A DNA stretch of 64,000 nucleotides from Acipenser ruthenus (GCF_902713425.1 NC_081198.1:21125188-21189187), one strand, 5' to 3'; numbered from the stretch's first letter, positions 20,536 through 31,608 are shown. A program made the numbers and translations. The notes: a model not told the origin generated them from the letters alone.

Positions 20536-21140
20536 GGCGACTTGGCCCTTGCCCGGGGCCCCCCAGCCCGGACGGCACAGGGGGATTCAAAGGTGGGTGC
20601 AAAATTTCAAGCACAAGCAGACCCCCCAAAAAAATGGGCTGCTGCTTCCAGAGGGGAAATGTGCAATTTAAGCAGGAGAAAACAAAACAAAGCAAAAACA
20701 CACACATAACACCAAAAACAAAACATAAACTGGCGGAGTGCGTCTTACAAATAGTCATGCCAAGCTGCTATGCTGTGCAAGGTGCCTTGGGTAACTACAA
20801 CTGTGCCTCGCTGGCTGGCTGGCTTGCTAAGAAGGTCCTGGCATAGGGACATGTTCCACCACACTTGTCTGGTTAGCTGCATGCTCCCAGGAAACAACCT
20901 GCTGCTGTCTACATCATCACCACATGTGAATAAAAGAAAGAAAGACAGCAAGAAAGAAAGAGAGAAAGAAAGAGAGAAAGAGAGAAAGAAAGAGAGAAAG
21001 AAAGAAAGAGAGAAAGAAAAAAAAAGAAGTAAAACGGCGGGAAAACTTGCATCAACACTGGCACTCTCCCTCCAGCAGGGGTAGACAAAATGCTCACAGG
21101 AGAGATCCAGATCTGACTTTGACCAACGTTAGAGAAAGGT
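20536..21140 (-). repeat. U2 promoter, spacer, (GAAA)n and 3' flank
   Basis: The promoter is intact and would drive B1, with the candidate PSE at about 20586-20601. (GAAA)n lies at about 20934-21020. No gene is seen. Confidence 0.85.
21112..21127 (-). terminator. snRNA 3' box of the U2 gene at 21141-21326
   Basis: On the U2 strand GTTGGTCAAAGTCAGA fits the vertebrate 3'-box pattern GTTTN(0-3)AAARNNAGA closely. It starts 13 nt after the U2 3' end. The 3' box directs Integrator-dependent 3' end formation of pol II snRNAs. The same box follows the other U2 copies. Confidence 0.85.
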
Positions 21141-21326
21141 GTGCACCGTTCCCGGAGGTACTGCAATACCGGGCCGATGCGTGGAGTGGACGGAGCAAGC
21201 CCCTGTTCCATCTCCCGATTCCAAAAATCAATTTAATATATGGTCCCCTGATAGGGGACGTATCAGATATTAAACTGATAAGAACAGATACTACACTTGA
21301 TCTTAGCCAAAAGGCCGAGAAGCGAT
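21141..21326 (-). ncRNA. RNU2: U2 snRNA, uninterrupted canonical copy
   Basis: A 186-nt gene starting ATCGCTTCTCGG and ending GGAACGGTGCAC. Stem I, the GTAGTA branch-point recognition sequence at nt 33-38 and a perfect stem IIb (GTCCCC/GGGGAC) are all present. I use it as the reference copy. The exact mature 3' end may extend a few bases. Confidence 0.96.
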
Positions 21327-21581
21327 GGCGACTTGGCCCTTGCCCGGGGCCCCCCAGCCCGGACGGCACAGGGGGATTCAAAGGTGGGTGCAAAATTCCA
21401 AGCACAAGCAGACCCCCAAAAAACAGGCTGCTGCTTCCAGAGGGGAAATGTGCAATTTAAGCAGGAGGAAACAAAACAAAGCAATAACACACACATAACA
21501 CCAAAAACAAAACATAAACTGGCAGAGTGCGTCTTACAAATAGTCATGCCAAGCTGCTATGCTGTGCAAGGTGCCTTGGGT
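21327..21581 (-). promoter_or_regulatory. U2 snRNA promoter (reference unit)
   Basis: Read on the U2 strand, a PSE candidate TGCACCCACCTTTGAATCC lies about 50-66 bp upstream of +1 (21375-21393), the right place for a pol II snRNA promoter; no TATA box is seen. At about -240 to -255 the sequence TACCCAAGGCACCTTGCAC (21563-21581) resembles a ZNF143/STAF site, and TATTTGTAAG at about -210 is a weak octamer-like match. The PSE assignment rests on position and loose similarity. Confidence 0.65.
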
Positions 21582-21925
21582 AACTACAACTGTGCCTCGC
21601 TGGCTGGCTGGCTTGCTAAGATGGTCCTGGCATAGGGACATGTTCCACCACACTTGTCTGGTTAGCTGCATGCTCCCAGGAAACAACCTGCTGCTGTCTA
21701 CATCATCACCACATGTGAATAAAAGAAAGAAAGACAGCAAGAAAGAGAGAAAGAAAGAGAGAAAGAGAGAAAGAAAGAGAGAAAGAAAGAAAGAGAGAAA
21801 GAAAAAAAAAGAAGTAAAACGGCGGGAAAACTTGCATCAACACTGGCACTCTCCCTCCAGCAGGGGTAGACAAAATGCTCACAGGAGAGATCCAGATCTG
21901 ACTTTGACCAACGTTAGAGAAAGGT
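21582..21925 (-). repeat. U2 spacer, (GAAA)n and 3' flank
   Basis: Spacer followed by (GAAA)n at about 21722-21805, whose first repeat block is shorter by one GAAA than most units; the same short form recurs at about 24968 and 32000. The U2 3' flank follows. Confidence 0.8.
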
Positions 21926-22111
21926 GTGCACCGTTCCCGGAGGTACTGCAATACCGGGCCGATGCGTGGAGTGGACGGAGCAAGCCCCTGTTCCATCTCC
22001 CGATTCCAAAAATCAATTTAATATATGGTCCCCTGATAGGGGACGTATCAGATATTAAACTGATAAGAACAGATACTACACTTGATCTTAGCCAAAAGGC
22101 CGAGAAGCGAT
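21926..22111 (-). ncRNA. RNU2: U2 snRNA, uninterrupted canonical copy
   Basis: 186 nt with no difference from the reference copy noticed. The unit is 785 bp from the previous start. Confidence 0.95.
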
Positions 22112-22713
22112 GGCGACTTGGCCCTTGCCCGGGGCACCCCAGCCCGGACGGCACAGGGGGATTCAAAGGTGGGTGCAAAATTCCAAGCACAAGCAGACCC
22201 CCAAAAAACGGGCTGCTGCTTCCAGAGGGGAAATGTGCAATTTAAGCAGGAGAAAACAAAACAAAGCAAAAACACACACATAACACCAAAAACAAAACAT
22301 AAACTGGCGGAGTGCGTCTTACAAATAGTCATGCCAAGCTGCTATGCTGTGCAAGGTGCCTTGGGTAACTACAACTGTGCCTCGCTGGCTGGCTGGCTTG
22401 CTAAGAAGGTCCTGGCATAGGGACATGTTCCACCACACTTGTCTGGTTAGCTGCATGCTCCCAGGAAACAACCTGCTGCTGTCTACATCATCACCACATG
22501 TGAATAAAAGAAAGAAAGACAGCAAGAAAGAAAGAGAGAAAGAAAGAGAGAAAGAGAGAAAGAAAGAGAGAAAGAAAGAAAGAGAGAAAGAAAAAAAAGA
22601 TTTAAAACGGCGGGAAAACTTGCATCAACACTGGCACTCTCCCTCCAGCAGGGGTAGACAAAATGCTCACAGGAGAGATCCAGATCTGACTTTGACCAAC
22701 GTTAGAGAAAGGT
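22112..22713 (-). repeat. U2 promoter, spacer, (GAAA)n and 3' flank
   Basis: The promoter has the rare GGGGCACCCC variant near 22134, shared only with the unit at 25363. (GAAA)n lies at about 22507-22598. Confidence 0.85.
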
Positions 22714-22859
22714 GTGCACCGTTCCCGGAGGTACTGCAATACCGGGCCGATGCGTGGAGTGGACGGAGCAAGCCCCTGTTCCATCTCCCGATTCCAAAAA
22801 TCAATTTAATATATGGTCCCCTGATAGGGGACGTATCAGATATTAAACTGATAAGAACA
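22714..22859 (-). pseudogene. U2 snRNA 3' part, cut by element B2
   Basis: U2 from about nt 41 to the 3' end; the 5' part lies at 24544-24576. Confidence 0.93.
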
Positions 22860-24543
22860 TATTTTTTTTTTTTTTTTTTTTTTTTTTATTAATCAAATAC
22901 TCAAAAAATACATTACTTTCTTAAATTAATACGACAAAATTATGTTCATCTCTAATCAAAAACACATCAATTTCTCAAAAAAATACATCTAAATTATCAT
23001 CAATTCCATCTCAAACTATTACTTAAAGTCCTTCTTTTTCTCACTTTCTCTCTTCTTTTGTCTTTCTTTTAAAGCCTCGTTCGCCTTCCGTCGTGCACAC
23101 AACAATATCCTTTGTTTCGCCTCCTCATATCTTCTCCACTCTTCTTCAAGAATCCTTCCCTTCCTCATCCTCTCCTTCCACCCCGAAAGCTCTGCAAAAT
23201 GCTTAGCGCAAAACGTCCTCATCAAATTCTCTTCTTCCTCCACACTCATTGTCTGACTTGAGCTACCTCCCTCAACCCCACTTAACACAGACTCTGAAAC
23301 CCAACTTGAACCGGCCGGACCTGCGCTTGCACTCTCCTCCTTTTCAATTCCAGCTCGGTCTTTCCGCTTCTTCATCTCCTCTTCTTTTTTCCCCAAAGAC
23401 CGTCTTTCCTCCCCTCCACTGTTTGTATTTCCTATTACTCCTTTCTTTTTCCTTTTCTCCTCCTCTTCCTCCACACTATTTGCCCAACTTGAGCTTGCTG
23501 TTGCCCCTTCCTCATCCACTTTCCTCTTTCTCTGGATACTCTCCACCCCCTCCATGGAATCATCCACGGAGGAGCCGGAACCTTCCGAGGACTTCTGTTG
23601 GCTGTTCAGCATACTTCTGTCACTCTTTTCCTCCGCCTCCCTGTTCGGCTCTCCTCCCCTTTCCTTTGTCTCCTCTTTTCCCGCCGTTCCGCCTTCCCAA
23701 GATGAGGCCACTCCCCCAGCCAACTTTTCTTTCTGTGCTTCATCTTTCTTTGCAAACACCTTCTTTCTTCCTGAAGCTGCTTCCGCATAGCTTCTTGCTC
23801 TCTTGGAACAATCCCTATACAAATGGTCTTCTTCACCACACAAATTGCAACGCTTCTTTTCAGGGCAATCCTTGCTGAAATGTCCCACGCCATTGCAGTT
23901 CCTGCAGACCAAAGCATTGCATTCTGCTGCCTTATGATCCATATTGCTACATTTGTAGCACACCTCCGGCTGGCCGGCGTACCTCACAATTCCCTTGTTC
24001 GGTCCCACAAAGATAACAGGTTTTAAAAACAATTCTTCTCCCCTTGCTCTTATCTTCTTAAATCTTCCATAAACCTTTCTCCATTTATTCCATACTCCAT
24101 CAGAGTCACAGGTTTTCACTAACTCACCCTTCAGGATGAGTCGTTCCTCCAGTACACGCTTGATATCATCCATGGGAACCTGAGCACTGTTCATCTTCAC
24201 AAAAAAGATCCTCCATTCCAGCAGAAAAATCGGCTCAAACTCAAACTTCTCCTTCAGCTCTGTTACTGCCTCCTCATACACCACCTTCTTCTCCCAACAC
24301 AAATCTTCCGTCCTCAGGGTCAGATCAAACATACCCTTCTTCTGGTGGTCCTCCAAGCACAGGATCTCTTCCAAACTCAGTCCCAGCAACCCGAACATCA
24401 CCTCATGAACGAACTTCTTCCGAGTCCACTGCTCCTCCGGATTCTTCAACAGAAACCGGAGAGTATTTGTAGCCGACTTGTACTCCATGCTCTCTCTCTG
24501 ATAGCTGGTTGTACTCCCACTGCTACAATCGCCTTCCCGAACT
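22860..24543 (-). mobile_element. Family B (Keshi-like) ORF1-only element B2, inserted in U2
   Basis: About 1.68 kb with 26 terminal A (T at 22862-22887), an A-rich 3' UTR related to B1, one intact ORF1, a 5' UTR of about 55 nt and no ORF2. It lies between U2 nt 33 and about nt 41, so some seven target bases are missing. B1 and B2 have clearly different ORF1 heads, so they are separate insertions and not array duplicates of one. Confidence 0.85.
23019..24488 (-). CDS. ORF1 protein (Gag-like, three CCHC knuckles) of element B2
   Basis: 489 aa and intact. The head domain is only moderately like B1. Three knuckles begin CYKCSNMDH, CRNCNGVGH and CNLCGEEDH. The Lys/Glu/Ser-rich middle holds a stretch nearly identical to B1 at DNA level (23441-23675), then an extra segment of about 60 residues, then a C-terminal charged helix shared with B1. 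The start is the first ATG after the U2 leader. Role as for other ORF1 proteins: RNA binding and particle assembly, with RT needed in trans. Confidence 0.88.
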   Translation of the reverse strand: MEYKSATNTLRFLLKNPEEQWTRKKFVHEVMFGLLGLSLEEILCLEDHQKKGMFDLTLRTEDLCWEKKVVYEEAVTELKEKFEFEPIFLLEWRIFFVKMNSAQVPMDDIKRVLEERLILKGELVKTCDSDGVWNKWRKVYGRFKKIRARGEELFLKPVIFVGPNKGIVRYAGQPEVCYKCSNMDHKAAECNALVCRNCNGVGHFSKDCPEKKRCNLCGEEDHLYRDCSKRARSYAEAASGRKKVFAKKDEAQKEKLAGGVASSWEGGTAGKEETKERGGEPNREAEEKSDRSMLNSQQKSSEGSGSSVDDSMEGVESIQRKRKVDEEGATASSSWANSVEEEEEKRKKKGVIGNTNSGGEERRSLGKKEEEMKKRKDRAGIEKEESASAGPAGSSWVSESVLSGVEGGSSSQTMSVEEEENLMRTFCAKHFAELSGWKERMRKGRILEEEWRRYEEAKQRILLCARRKANEALKERQKKRESEKKKDFK

Positions 24544-24576
24544 CACTTGATCGGAGCCAAGAGGCCGAGAAGCGAT
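24544..24576 (-). promoter_or_regulatory. Variant U2 5' leader (nt 1-33) in front of B2
   Basis: U2 +1 is at 24576. It has the same T16C and AA23-24CC changes as at B1 and B3. Confidence 0.9.
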
Positions 24577-25176
24577 GGCGACTTGGCCCTTGCCCGGGGC
24601 CCCCCAGCCCGGACGGCACAGGGGGATTCAAAGGTGGGTGCAAAATTCCAAGCACAAGCAGACCCCCAAAAAACGGGCTGCTGCTTCCAGAGGGGAAATG
24701 TGCAATTTAAGCAGGAGAAAACAAAACAAAGCAAAAACACACACATAACACCAAAAACAAAACATAAACTGGCGGAGTGCGTCTTACAAATAGTCATGCC
24801 AAGCTGCAATGCTGTGCAAGGTGCCTTGGGTAACTACAACTGTGCCTCGCTGGCTGGCTGGCTTGCTAAGAAGGTCCTGGCATAGGGACATGTTCCACCA
24901 CACTTGTCTGGTTAGCTGCATGCTCCCAGGAAACAACCTGCTGCTGTCTACATCATCACCACATGTGAATAAAAGAAAGAAAGACAGCAAGAAAGAGAGA
25001 AAGAAAGAGAGAAAGAGAGAAAGAAAGAGAGAAAGAAAGAAAGAGAGAAAGAAAAAAAAAAGAAGTAAAACGGCGGGAAAACTTGCATCAACACTGGCAC
25101 TCTCCCTCCAGCAGGGGTAGACAAAATGCTCACAGGAGAGATCCAGATCTGACTTTGACCAACGTTAGAGAAAGGT
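24577..25176 (-). repeat. U2 promoter, spacer, (GAAA)n and 3' flank
   Basis: Intact promoter in front of B2. (GAAA)n lies at about 24968-25060 and is of the short-first-block form seen near 21722. Confidence 0.85.
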
Positions 25177-25362
25177 GTGCACCGTTCCCGGAGGTACTGC
25201 AATACCGGGCCGATGCGTGGAGTGGACGGAGCAAGCCCCTGTTCCATCTCCCGATTCCAAAAATCAATTTAATATATGGTCCCCTGATAGGGGACGTATC
25301 AGATATTAAACTGATAAGAACAGATACTACACTTGATCTTAGCCAAAAGGCCGAGAAGCGAT
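25177..25362 (-). ncRNA. RNU2: U2 snRNA, uninterrupted canonical copy
   Basis: 186 nt, same as the reference copy as far as I can read. Confidence 0.95.
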
Positions 25363-25958
25363 GGCGACTTGGCCCTTGCCCGGGGCACCCCAGCCCGGAC
25401 GGCACAGGGGGATTCAAAGGTGGGTGCAAAATTCCAAGCACAAGCAGACCCCCAAAAAACGGGCTGCTGCTTCCAGAGGGGAAATGTGCAATTTAAGCAG
25501 GAGAAAACAAAACAAAGCAAAAACACACACATAACACCAAAAACAAAACATAAACTGGCGGAGTGCGTCTTACAAATAGTCATGCCAAGCTGCTATGCTG
25601 TGCAAGGTGCCTTGGGTAACTACAACTGTGCCTCGCTGGCTGGCTGGCTTGCTAAGAAGGTCCTGGCATAGGGACATGTTCCACCACACTTGTCTGGTTA
25701 GCTGCATGCTCCCAGGAAACAACCTGCTGCTGTCTACATCATCACCACATGTGAATAAAAGAAAGAAAGACAGCAAGAAAGAAAGAGAGAAAGAAAGAGA
25801 GAAAGAAAGAAAGAGAGAAAGAAAGAAAGAGAGAAAAAAAAAAGAAGTAAAACGGCGGGAAAACTTGCATCAACACTGGCACTCTCCCTCCAGCAGGGGT
25901 AGACAAAATGCTCACAGGAGAGATCCAGATCTGACTTTGACCAACGTTAGAGAAAGTT
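25363..25958 (-). repeat. U2 promoter, spacer, (GAAA)n and 3' flank
   Basis: Promoter with the GGGGCACCCC variant near 25385, shared with the unit at 22112. (GAAA)n lies at about 25757-25840. Confidence 0.85.
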
Positions 25959-26144
25959 GTGCACCGTTCCCGGAGGTACTGCAATACCGGGCCGATGCGT
26001 GGAGTGGACGGAGCAAGCCCCTGTTCCATCTCCCGATTCCAAAAATCAATTTAATATATGGTCCCCTGATAGGGGACGTATCAGATATTAAACTGATAAG
26101 AACAGATACTACACTTGATCTTAGCCAAAAGGCCGAGAAGCGAT
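25959..26144 (-). ncRNA. RNU2: U2 snRNA, uninterrupted copy
   Basis: 186 nt and canonical in the gene body; the 3' flank has AAAGTT in place of AAAGGT just past the end. Confidence 0.95.
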
Positions 26145-26721
26145 GGCGACTTGGCCCTTGCCCGGGGCCCCCCAGCCCGGACGGCACAGGGGGATTCAAA
26201 GGTGGGTGCAAAATTTCAAGCACACGCAGACCCCAAAAAAACGGGCTGCTGCTTCCAGAGGGGAAATGTGCAATTTAAGCAGGAGAAAACAAAACAAAGC
26301 AAAAACACACACATAACACCAAAAACAAAACATAAACTGGCGGAGTGCGTCTTACAAATAGTCATGCCAAGCTGCTATGCTGTGCAAGGTGCCTTGGGTA
26401 ACTACAACTGTGCCTCGCTGGCTGGCTGGCTTGCTAAGAAGGTCCTGGCATAGGGACATGTTCCACCACACTTGTCTGGTTAGCTGCATGCTCCCAGGAA
26501 ACAACCTGCTGCTGTCTACATCATCACCACATGTGAATAAAAGAAAGAAAGATAGCAAGAAAGAAAGAGAGAAAGAAAGAGAGAAAGAGAGAAAGAAAGA
26601 GAGAAAGAAGTAAAACGGCGGGAAAACTTTCATCAACACTGGCACTCTCCCTCCAGCAGGGGTAGACAAAATGCTCACAGGAGAGATCCAGATCTGACTT
26701 TGACCAACGTTAGAGAAAGGT
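26145..26721 (-). repeat. U2 promoter, spacer, (GAAA)n and 3' flank
   Basis: Standard unit with a short (GAAA)n tract at about 26538-26608, which explains the 763-bp spacing. Confidence 0.85.
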
Positions 26722-26907
26722 GTGCACCGTTCCCGGAGGTACTGCAATACCGGGCCGATGCTTGGAGTGGACGGAGCAAGCCCCTGTTCCATCTCCCGAT
26801 TCCAAAAATCAATTTAATATATGGTCCCCTGATAGGGGACGTATCAGATATTAAACTGATAAGAACAGGTACTACACTTGATCTTAGCCAAAAGGCCGAG
26901 AAGCGAT
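26722..26907 (-). ncRNA. RNU2: U2 snRNA, uninterrupted copy with changes
   Basis: 186 nt. It differs at nt 39 (T to C, window 26869), next to the branch-point recognition sequence, and in the 3' part (GCTTGGAG for GCGTGGAG on the plus strand, near 26760). It may be a poorly functioning or neutral array member. Confidence 0.9.
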
Positions 26908-27495
26908 GGCGACTTGGCCCTTGCCCGGGGCCCCCCAGCCCGGACGGCACAGGGGGATTCAAAGGTGGGTGCAAAATTTCAAGCACAAGCAGACCCCAAA
27001 AAAACGGGCTGCTGCTTCCAGAGGGGAAATGTGCAATTTAAGCAGGAGAAAACAAAACAAAGCAAAAACACACACATAACACCAAAAACAAAACATAAAC
27101 TGGCGGAGTGCGTCTTACAAATAGTCATGCCAAGCTGCTATGCTGTGCAAGGTGCCTTGGGTAACTACAACTGTGCCTCGCTGGCTGGCTGGCTTGCTAA
27201 GAAGGTCCTGGCATAGGGACATGTTCCACCACACTTGTCTGGTTAGCTGCATGCTCCCAGGAAACAACCTGCTGCTGTCTACATCATCACCACATGTGAA
27301 TAAAAGAAAGAAAGACAGCAAGAAAGAAAGAGAGAAAGAGAGAAAGAAAGAGAGAAAGAAAGAGAGAAAGAAAAAAAAAAGAAGTAAAACGGCGGGCAAA
27401 CTTGCATCAACACTGGCACTCTCCCTCCAGCAGGGGTAGACAAAATGCTCACAGGAGAGATCCAGATCTGACTTTGACCAACGTTAGAGAAAGGT
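26908..27495 (-). repeat. U2 promoter, spacer, (GAAA)n and 3' flank
   Basis: Standard unit with (GAAA)n at about 27302-27376. No gene is seen. Confidence 0.85.
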
Positions 27496-27681
27496 GTGCA
27501 CCATTCCCGGAGGTACTGCAATACCGGGCCGATGCGTGGAGTGGACGGAGCAAGCCCCTGTTCCATCTCCCGATTCCAAAAATCAATTTAATATATGGTC
27601 CCCTGATAGGGGACGTATCAGATATAAAACTGATAAGAACAGATACTACACTTGATCTTAGCCAAAAGGCCGAGAAGCGAT
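27496..27681 (-). ncRNA. RNU2: U2 snRNA, uninterrupted copy with changes
   Basis: 186 nt. It differs at nt 56 (A to T, window 27626) and has the ACCATT variant near the 3' end. Confidence 0.9.
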
Positions 27682-28284
27682 GGCGACTTGGCCCTTGCCC
27701 GGGGCCCCCCAGCCCGGACGGCACAGGGGGATTCAAAGGTGGGTGCAAAATTCCAAGCACAAGCAGACCCCCAAAAAACGGGCTGCTGCTTCCAGAGGGG
27801 AAATGTGCAATTTAAGCAGGAGGAAACAAAACAAAGCAAAAACACACACATAACACCAAAAACAAAACATAAACTGGCGGAGTGCGTCTTACAAATAGTC
27901 ATGCCAAGCTGCTATGCTGTGCAAGGTGCCTTGGGTAACTACAACTGTGCCTCGCTGGCTGGCTGGCTTGCTAAGAAGGTCCTGGCATAGGGACATGTTC
28001 CACCAAACTTGTCTGGTTAGCTGCATGCTCCCAGGAAACAACCTGCTGCTGTCTACATCATCACCACATGTGAATAAAAGAAAGAAAGACAGCAAGAAAG
28101 AAAGAGAGAAAGAAAGAGAGAAAGAGAGAAAGAAAGAGAGAAAGAAAGAAAGAGAGAAAGAAAAAAAAAGAAGTAAAACGGCGGGAAAACTTGCATCAAC
28201 ACTGGCACTCTCCCTCCAGCAGGGGTAGACAAAATGCTCACAGGAGAGATCCAGATCTGACTTTGACCAACGTTAGAGAAAGGT
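27682..28284 (-). repeat. U2 promoter, spacer, (GAAA)n and 3' flank
   Basis: Standard unit with (GAAA)n at about 28076-28165. Confidence 0.85.
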
Positions 28285-28417
28285 GTGCACCGTTCCCGGA
28301 GGTACTGCAATACCGGGCCGATGCATGGAGTGGACGGAGCAAGCCCCTGTTCCATCTCCCTATTCCAAAAATCAATTTAATATATGGTCCCCTGATAGGG
28401 GACGTATCAGATATTAA
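28285..28417 (-). pseudogene. U2 snRNA 3' fragment
   Basis: U2 from about nt 54 to the 3' end, joined to the 3' end of A3 at exactly the junction seen at 12173 and 45720. It carries several private changes. Confidence 0.95.
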
Positions 28418-31400
28418 TACTCTTTTATTGAGATTTTACATTTTTTACATTTACACCCATTCGTTTTTTCATTCATTTTACATTTCTTTTAAAGATGACA
28501 TTCATGCATACAGACATACATTTTGTTTTAAAAGCATTTAAAACACATTTAAAAACACCAAGACAATTGTGCTTTGTACATGGTTAAAACAGACACAGAT
28601 TAAAATCAACATGAAAGAAACCTGTGCTGTTTTAAAAGTGACTGGAAAAAAAGAACCATCTATAAAAAACCAGTGCTTGTGAGGGCCGGGGAGTGCTCTC
28701 TAAAAGGTTCAAAAGTGAACATAAAACTAGATCTAAAACAGGGACAGGGGAAAAGGGACAGTGTATAAAACAGTGAGTTAAAATTCTAAAATTTTAAAAC
28801 ACTTAAAATGTAACTTTTAATAGTTTACATTAAAAATCTTAAAGATACATAAAACAAAACAAAACAAAATCAAATAAAACATTCAACGTAAATCAAATAA
28901 AAGTCCATAAAACTGAAACAAAAGACTACATAAAACCAGGGCACCGTTGAAAAACGGTCATGCCAGCTAAAAAGGGCGGAATGCTGGCATGACAAAATAA
29001 ATAAAAGGCTTAGCGGTGCCCCGTAGTCCCGCTCCTAGGAGCTAGCGGTTCCAGTTTTTTCCTTTATTCTATCTTCACGTCCTGAAGTCCGGCGATCCTC
29101 CACTCCGCGCAGGCCTTGTCCTTCCCGAGGGTCCGGATGTCCAGAATTACAAAGTCCTTGATAAGAGTTTGTGCCCTTCTGGTCGTGGTGATAGTGTCTA
29201 GCTCCTGCTTGTGATAGACACAGACGTTACGGCCTTCCCACAGGATCTGCTTGACAACATTGATGACACGCCAAACGCACTTAGCTGTGCTGGTAGTGAT
29301 TCCTCCCGCAGGCCCATAGAGCACAGTCTCAGCGGTCATCTTGGCCGTGTCAGCAAACCTGTTTAGGAAGACAGAGACAGAGAGCCAGACACTGCCAGCC
29401 ACATCACACTCCCAGAAGATATGGGCTGGTGTTTCTCTCTTGCGGCACTTTGCATAGGGGCATGTTTCTACTTGGGCTAGTCCCCTCCTGAACATGAACG
29501 CTCGAGTGGGGAGTGCACTGTGGACGGTGTTCCATGCTATATCCTTCTGGACATTACTGAGGCAGCTGTGAGACACATTCTCCCAGATTTTTTGGCTTTG
29601 GGTGAGGGAGAAAGTAGCTACTTTTTCAATTTCCTGGGAACCGGCAAGATATTTAGTTACAGCCTTGTATTCCCAGGAGGCCAATTTTGCTTTATCTAAG
29701 CCCAATTTATATATAGTGTCCCTTAAGGTTCTATAATACAATGGGGGGTCCCAGGAGTACGGCACGGTGTTATCAATAGTGCAGAGGCCCAAGGCCCTGA
29801 GACAGGTGGCAAAATAGAAACGATTCATATAACATACCTTCCTGTCCAGGGCCTGGATTTTCTTGATAGTTTGCGTGAGCCCCTGCACTCGGGTGAGCTG
29901 CACAACGTCCGGGACCCCCTTACCTCCCTTCTTGTCGGCTTTACTCAGGGTGGCTCGTTTTACCCTCTCCATCTTGCTGCCCCAGATAAAGCGGTGGATA
30001 ATGCGGTCCACCACTTTTTTGGTGGTCCTGTCTGGGGGAAAGATTTTTCCTACATAAGAGAGGATGGGGAACAGTATAGACTTGGTTATTAATACTCTAC
30101 CCGTCATTGTTAAGGATCTTGTGCTCCATCCGCCAATCTTTTTACGGACCTGGTTAATGGCCGCCGTCCAGCTCTGGGCCCCCGAGCTATTGTTCTCGAA
30201 AATGAGGCCCAGAATCTTGATTTTGTCCTTTTTGACAGGGTACATGTCCGACAGTTCCCTATCTACCTGCCAATTTTTAGACACGTAGACTTCGCTCTTG
30301 GACTTATTAATCACTGCCCCGGTCGCCGTGCAGTACTTCCCAAGGATATTACTAATCCGAGGTACCGACGATGTGTTGGTGCAAATGAGTGACACATCGT
30401 CCATATATGCTGTTGTTTTGACCTGGACCCCGTTGGATCCAGGCAGCTGGAAACCAGTTATATTGGTATCCCTACGAATTGCCTGCAGGAGGGGTTCAAT
30501 GCACACGACATATAGCAGTGGGGATAGTGGGCAACCCTGTCTGACCCCTGACTGGATAGATATTTTACCAGTCAGGTGCCTGTTCACCAAGACTCGGGTA
30601 CTAATGTTTGTATAGATGGTTTTAACCCACCCCCTAAGTCCAGGAGCGAATTTCATCTGGTCCATCACTTTGTACATATATTCATGGCTTACCCTATCAA
30701 ACGCCTTCTCCTGGTCAAGGTTGAACAGGCAGAGGGGATGGTTCCGTTCTCTAGAATAAGCCAGAATGTCCCTTGTTAACATTAAAATATCCGTGATGGA
30801 CCTCCCTGGGACGCCACAAGCCTGGTCGGAGCCAATGACCAAAGGGAGGTGTACTTGTAGCCGGAGCATCAGAGCTTTGGCTAGTATCTTGTAATCCACG
30901 CAAAGGAGGCTGATTGGGCGCCAATTCCGTAGATCTTTAACTTCCCCTTTCTTATGAAGGAGAGTAATTACACTCTCCCGCATAGAAGGGCCCAACCGCT
31001 TCTCCCTGTAGACCGCTCTGTAGACCTCCGCTAAATGGACTTTTAGCGTGTCCCAAAAAAGATGGTAATACTCACCCGGGATGCCATCTGGACCTGGCGT
31101 CTTACCGGTGTTCATGGTCTTAACCGCCTGGGTGAGCTCCTCCAGCGTGAGTTCTGGGTCCTTCTCCTCCTCCTCGTCGTCCTGCACTGAGTCAGGCTCC
31201 AACTGGCTCAGGAACCACTCTATCAGGGTGTCATCTGTAGCTTTGATGTTATACAGGTCCCTATAGAAGTTCTCTACCACTTTTTTCACTCCCTCACTAT
31301 CCTCTACTATCCTCCCCCTGCTGTCGAGCATGGAGGACATCAAGTGCCGCTTCTCCCTCGTTTTCTGGAAGAAGAAGCGAGTACACTTTTCGTCTTCCTC

Positions 31401-31589
31401 CATTTTTTGCACTTTTGCATTGTGCATGACCTTTCGTTGTTCCTCCCTACAAAGCACTGAAAGATCTAGCTTGGTCTGGGCTATCTCGTCGCTTACAGGG
31501 AACCCCCGAAGCTGAAGCAGGCTCAGACGCTGGAGGGCAGCATTCAGGTATTTATATTTGGCCCTCCTTTCTTTTGCTTTCTTTTGCTG
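28418..31589 (-). mobile_element. Family A Tx1-clade LINE, copy A3 (5'-truncated in ORF2)
   Basis: About 3.2 kb: 3' UTR (28418-29063) and the C-terminal three quarters of ORF2. The 5' end joins U2 at nt 19 with about 8 bases of filler that repeat the neighbouring CTTTTGCT. Confidence 0.9.
29064..31581 (-). pseudogene. LINE ORF2, copy A3, lacking the endonuclease
   Basis: About 839 codons keep the RT domain with YMDD and the C-terminal finger. The endonuclease (residues 1-245) and the first 60 or so linker residues are gone. The open frame continues by chance through U2 and promoter sequence to a Met at 31829; I do not regard that fusion as a gene. Confidence 0.88.
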
Positions 31590-31608
31590 CAAAAGGCCGA
31601 GAAGCGAT
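31590..31608 (-). pseudogene. U2 snRNA 5' fragment (nt 1-19)
   Basis: Only 19 nt remain next to a complete U2 promoter. The sequence is canonical (TTTT at nt 15-18), unlike the leaders in front of B elements. Confidence 0.9.

Noticed and set aside
20536-28284. CRISPR-like array (regularly spaced repeats)
   Set aside because: The period is about 780 bp, the repeat contains a U2 gene and there are no short spacers. This is a eukaryotic snRNA array.
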